From: Flavobacteriales bacterium
GTDB lineage: Bacteria; Bacteroidota; Bacteroidia; Flavobacteriales_F; PHOS-HE28
Direction of reading: 5' to 3'
NCBI GenBank assembly: GCA_020437875.1
Contig: JAGQVR010000031.1
Location: forward strand, 1 to 17,034
DNA: 17,034 nt
Below, one piece after another: positions 14,791 to 17,034 of this stretch. Numbering within the stretch: the first letter of the stretch is position 1; each line of letters begins with the position of its first letter. A program made the translations under genes and the position numbers. Under the pieces are notes generated by a model. That model saw nothing but the letters and a program-made list of their open reading frames with translations. It was not told where the DNA came from and did not search any database.

Positions 14791-16699
14791 GCTCGCTCAT
14801 CAGTTGCACCCGCAAACGTATGGTGACGACCGTGCCACGCGCGGAGCCATCCTCCGCACGGCCATCGCGCACCTGCACCGCCTCGGTGATGGAGGTCTGC
14901 TTGTCGAACAGTGCGATCCGCTGCCGCACCAGGTCGATCCCCAGGGAGGTGCCGTTCCTGCGGGAAGGTCGTTGTGCCGCCGTATTGCGCCCGATGCCAT
15001 CATCGCGCACCTCGATGTGCAGCACGCTGCCGGCACGGTCCACCAGCACGGAGACATGACCCTTCGAGCGGCCGTTGAAGCCATGCTCGATCGCGTTCTC
15101 CACCACCGGTTGTATCAACATGGGCGGTATGGCGACCCGCTCCGCCTGCACATAGGGCATGACGCGCAGCTCCCAGGTGAAGCTGTCCGGTTTCCTGTTC
15201 TCGCTGATGCGCAGGTAATGCTCCACCAGCTGCACCTCCTGCTCGAGCGGAATGGTGCGCCGGCGGCTCGTCTCCAGCACCAGGCGCAGGAAACGCGAGA
15301 GATGACCCACGTGGTCATTGGCCTTGACCCCATCCCCATTGGCATAAAGGCCGGGAATGGTGTTGAGCGCGTTGAACAGGAAATGCGGATCCATCTGCAA
15401 CCGAAGGGCCTGCTGCTCCAGTTCGGCTTCCCGCTGCCGCGCGCGATGCCGGTTGCGCTGTACCAGCATCCATGAGAGCATCAGGAGCGCGAACGCCACC
15501 ACCCCGATGCCGATCGCGAGCCATCGGTTGCGCTCGGCGCGCAGGTCCGCCAACTCCTGCGCCGCCCGCAGCTCGGCGTTCTCCCGGTCCTTCTTCTCGG
15601 TATCATATTGCAGGGCCAGCTCCTCCATGGCCGCCTGGGTGCCCGCGTTCATCAACGAATCGCTCAGCGCATGGTAGGCACGGAAATGTTCCAACGCCTG
15701 CTGCGGTTCGTTCAGCCGCTCGTGCAGATGCACCAGGGAGATGTGCGCCTCCTTCTCATCCTCCAATGAACCGATCCGTTCCGCCAGGACCAAACTGCTA
15801 TCCAGCAATGCCCGGGCTTCGGCATAGCGCTCCTGCGCGCGATACACGTCGCCAAGTCCGTACAGACAGCGGATCTCCACTTCCTGGTTCCGGTGCTCCC
15901 GCGCATCCTCAAGAGCCCGCCGGTAGTTGACCGCCGCACTATCCAGTTGGCCCATCTGTTCGAAGGCCAGGCCGAGGTTGCTCACCATGTTCTCCCGAAC
16001 AGCGCCGTGGTTCAAGCTATCCTCGAGCAATAAGCTCTCGCGCAGCACCGTGATGGCCGTATCCGGCCGCTTCAGGTCGATCAGCAATACACCAAGGCCA
16101 TTGAGCCCCGAAGCGAGCGAAGGGGTATCCAGCTTCCGCTTGATGGCAAGGCTCCGTTGCATGAGCGCCAGCGCCTGTGCGGTGCTGTCCCGTCGCCATT
16201 GCAGGGAGCTCAGGTTGTGCAGCACCCGGGCAATGCTCATGCTGTCGCCCTGCAGCTCCTTCCAGCGCATGGCCGAAAGACCCGCCTGCATGGCGCCGGC
16301 GTAGTCGCCCTGGAGATCGCGTGCAACGCCGATGTTGATCCAGGCCGCACCGATCCAGAAGGTGTCCAGCGCCGCCTCGGCCATCCGCAGCACCTCCTCG
16401 TGCATCAACAAGGCACTATCCAGTTCTGAACGCCACTGATACACCTGGCCTTGGAGCGACCGCGCCTGCATCCGCTGTTTCCGCAGTGCAGGGGCACCCT
16501 TGCTGTCGCGCAGGACCTGTTGTGCGATGCGCTCCACCCCTTCGATGTCGCCGCGCCGGAGCATTTCCCGCGCAGTATCCAACTCGGGGCGGAAGGTCAA
16601 ACTGTCCAGGGATGCCGCTGGATGTCCCGGACCGGTGCTCGAGCCGCCGCAGGCCATCAATAGCATGAGCAGGAACGGCAGGAGAGGGCGAAGGCTCAC
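14765..16699 (-). CDS. TPR-containing LytS-type sensor histidine kinase (probable lipoprotein signal, GTG start)
   Basis: 644 residues. The start is GTG at 16699; the next in-frame ATG (residue 12) would destroy the signal sequence. MSLRPLLPFLLMLLMAC gives a lipobox (LMA-C17). Residues about 40-350 are tetratricopeptide repeats (for example NIGVARDLQGDYAGAMQ, NLGLAFEQMGQLDSAAVNYRRAL, GLGDVYRAQERYAEARALLD), likely periplasmic. A coiled-coil linker (about 355-390) leads to one membrane helix (393-413). The LytS-type kinase core has phosphoacceptor H439 in QMDPHFLFNALNTI, N535 in VVENAIEHG and the ATP-binding DDGIG at 566-570. It should phosphorylate the LytTR regulator encoded next. The signal sensed is unknown. 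The architecture is common in Bacteroidetes; a lipid anchor as well as a transmembrane helix is unusual but not proven. Confidence 0.93.
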   Translation of the reverse strand: MSLRPLLPFLLMLLMACGGSSTGPGHPAASLDSLTFRPELDTAREMLRRGDIEGVERIAQQVLRDSKGAPALRKQRMQARSLQGQVYQWRSELDSALLMHEEVLRMAEAALDTFWIGAAWINIGVARDLQGDYAGAMQAGLSAMRWKELQGDSMSIARVLHNLSSLQWRRDSTAQALALMQRSLAIKRKLDTPSLASGLNGLGVLLIDLKRPDTAITVLRESLLLEDSLNHGAVRENMVSNLGLAFEQMGQLDSAAVNYRRALEDAREHRNQEVEIRCLYGLGDVYRAQERYAEARALLDSSLVLAERIGSLEDEKEAHISLVHLHERLNEPQQALEHFRAYHALSDSLMNAGTQAAMEELALQYDTEKKDRENAELRAAQELADLRAERNRWLAIGIGVVAFALLMLSWMLVQRNRHRARQREAELEQQALRLQMDPHFLFNALNTIPGLYANGDGVKANDHVGHLSRFLRLVLETSRRRTIPLEQEVQLVEHYLRISENRKPDSFTWELRVMPYVQAERVAIPPMLIQPVVENAIEHGFNGRSKGHVSVLVDRAGSVLHIEVRDDGIGRNTAAQRPSRRNGTSLGIDLVRQRIALFDKQTSITEAVQVRDGRAEDGSARGTVVTIRLRVQLMSEHDAAGDRG

Positions 16700-16898
16700 G
16701 GATCAAAGGTCGATCATCGGGCACGGTGGTAGCGGCCCTTGCATGGACCCGCCTGACCATCAGCGTGATCGGTGAACGAAGTTCGCGGATGGCCGACCAT
16801 GGGCCGATGTCGATCGATCGTATGTGCGTTCCCATCGAGCCGGCGTAGGAGGTGCCCGTCCCGTTCCCATGCCCCCGACGGGCCTGCACCTTCTCCCG
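16700..16898. other. Divergent intergenic region between kinase and rpoN
   Basis: About 200 bp with no coding signature; open frames across it have no recognisable domains. It holds a 7-bp inverted repeat, GCCCGTC (16854-16860) and GACGGGC (16877-16883), with a 16-bp spacer, and a run of overlapping GATC/CGAT (16810-16820). GACCTTTG on the minus strand (16711-16704), 4 bp before the GTG, resembles TAnnTTTG at four of six fixed positions, too weak to call a promoter. Confidence 0.35.
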
Positions 16899-16906
16899 TA
16901 TTTTTG
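16899..16906 (+). promoter_or_regulatory. Candidate -7 promoter element for rpoN
   Basis: TATTTTTG is a full match to TAnnTTTG. As at 539-546, exactly 7 nt separate it from the start codon (16914), so the message would be leaderless or nearly so. No TTG is seen at the -33 position. Confidence 0.45.
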
Positions 16907-16913
16907 GTCCCGC

Positions 16914-17034
16914 ATGCTCAAACAAGGCCTTTTTCAGAAGCTCCAGCAGAAGCTGAGCCCGCAACAGATCCAGCTGATGAAGCTGTTGCAGGTGCCCACC
17001 GCCGAGCTGGAACAGCGGGTGAAACAGGAGATCG
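16914..17034 (+). CDS. rpoN: RNA polymerase sigma-54 factor, N-terminal fragment
   Basis: Forty codons from ATG 16914, then one base, cut by the window end. MLKQGLFQKLQQKLSPQQIQLMKLLQ followed by VPTAELEQRVKQEI matches the start of region I of sigma-54: the Gln/Leu-rich segment LSPQQIQLMKLLQ and the ELEQR.KQE. element. This region restrains the holoenzyme until an AAA+ activator acts. The match is strong despite the short length, because this is one of the most conserved stretches of RpoN in Bacteroidetes. No activator gene is in the window. Confidence 0.92.
   Translation, partial: MLKQGLFQKLQQKLSPQQIQLMKLLQVPTAELEQRVKQEI

Noticed and set aside
16416..16964. A 182-codon minus-strand frame crossing the kinase-rpoN gap
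   Set aside because: It overlaps both the kinase gene in another frame and the rpoN start in antisense, and has no domain. It leaves the gap non-coding.

Overview
This 17 kb window is GC-rich bacterial chromosome from a Bacteroidetes lineage, most likely a high-GC member of the Flavobacteriales or a relative (inference). Four signs point there: several secreted proteins end in type IX secretion (T9SS) sorting domains; promoters of the Bacteroidetes form TAnnTTTG can be seen; Shine-Dalgarno sequences are nearly absent; and a LytS/LytTR pair has a kinase with a tetratricopeptide sensor. I see no tRNA, rRNA, CRISPR array, transposase or integrase. No gene-free stretch exceeds 300 bases; the longest gaps are about 214 and 200 bp.

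Region 1 (1-5007) is an export module. A TetR-family repressor, cut by the window edge, is divergent from a tightly packed operon. The operon encodes an ABC exporter (permease fused to ATPase), an HlyD-type adaptor and a TolC-type outer-membrane channel, with spacings of +3 bp and -4 bp. The 86 bp between the divergent genes is AT-rich. It carries a 14-bp inverted repeat whose two arms each contain a TAnnTTTG core, one for each direction. The ATPase keeps Walker A but has lost the usual residues at the Q-loop, signature motif, Walker B/catalytic glutamate and H-loop.

Region 2 (5059-10665) is mixed: a membrane-anchored J-domain protein on the minus strand; two secreted proteins on the plus strand (one with a type B sorting domain, one built of Asp-box repeats with a type A domain); then a DUF1569/DinB-like protein, a class I methyltransferase and an ArsC/Spx-family thioredoxin-fold protein.

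Region 3 (10671-13977, minus strand) holds a PKD/Ig-type secreted protein, a small charged Spy-like periplasmic protein with a clear intrinsic terminator, and a third type A T9SS cargo with a probable concanavalin-like domain.

Region 4 (14047-16699, minus strand) is a two-component system. A kinase with lipobox, TPR repeats, a membrane helix and a LytS-type core overlaps a LytTR response regulator by 26 bp. Divergent from it, the first 40 codons of rpoN (sigma-54) run off the right edge.

Nothing here is a plainly new multi-gene system. The best leads are the degenerate ABC exporter with its symmetrical divergent promoter, two promoters placed so close to their start codons that the messages would be almost leaderless, and two candidate LytTR-type regulatory sites near T9SS cargo genes.
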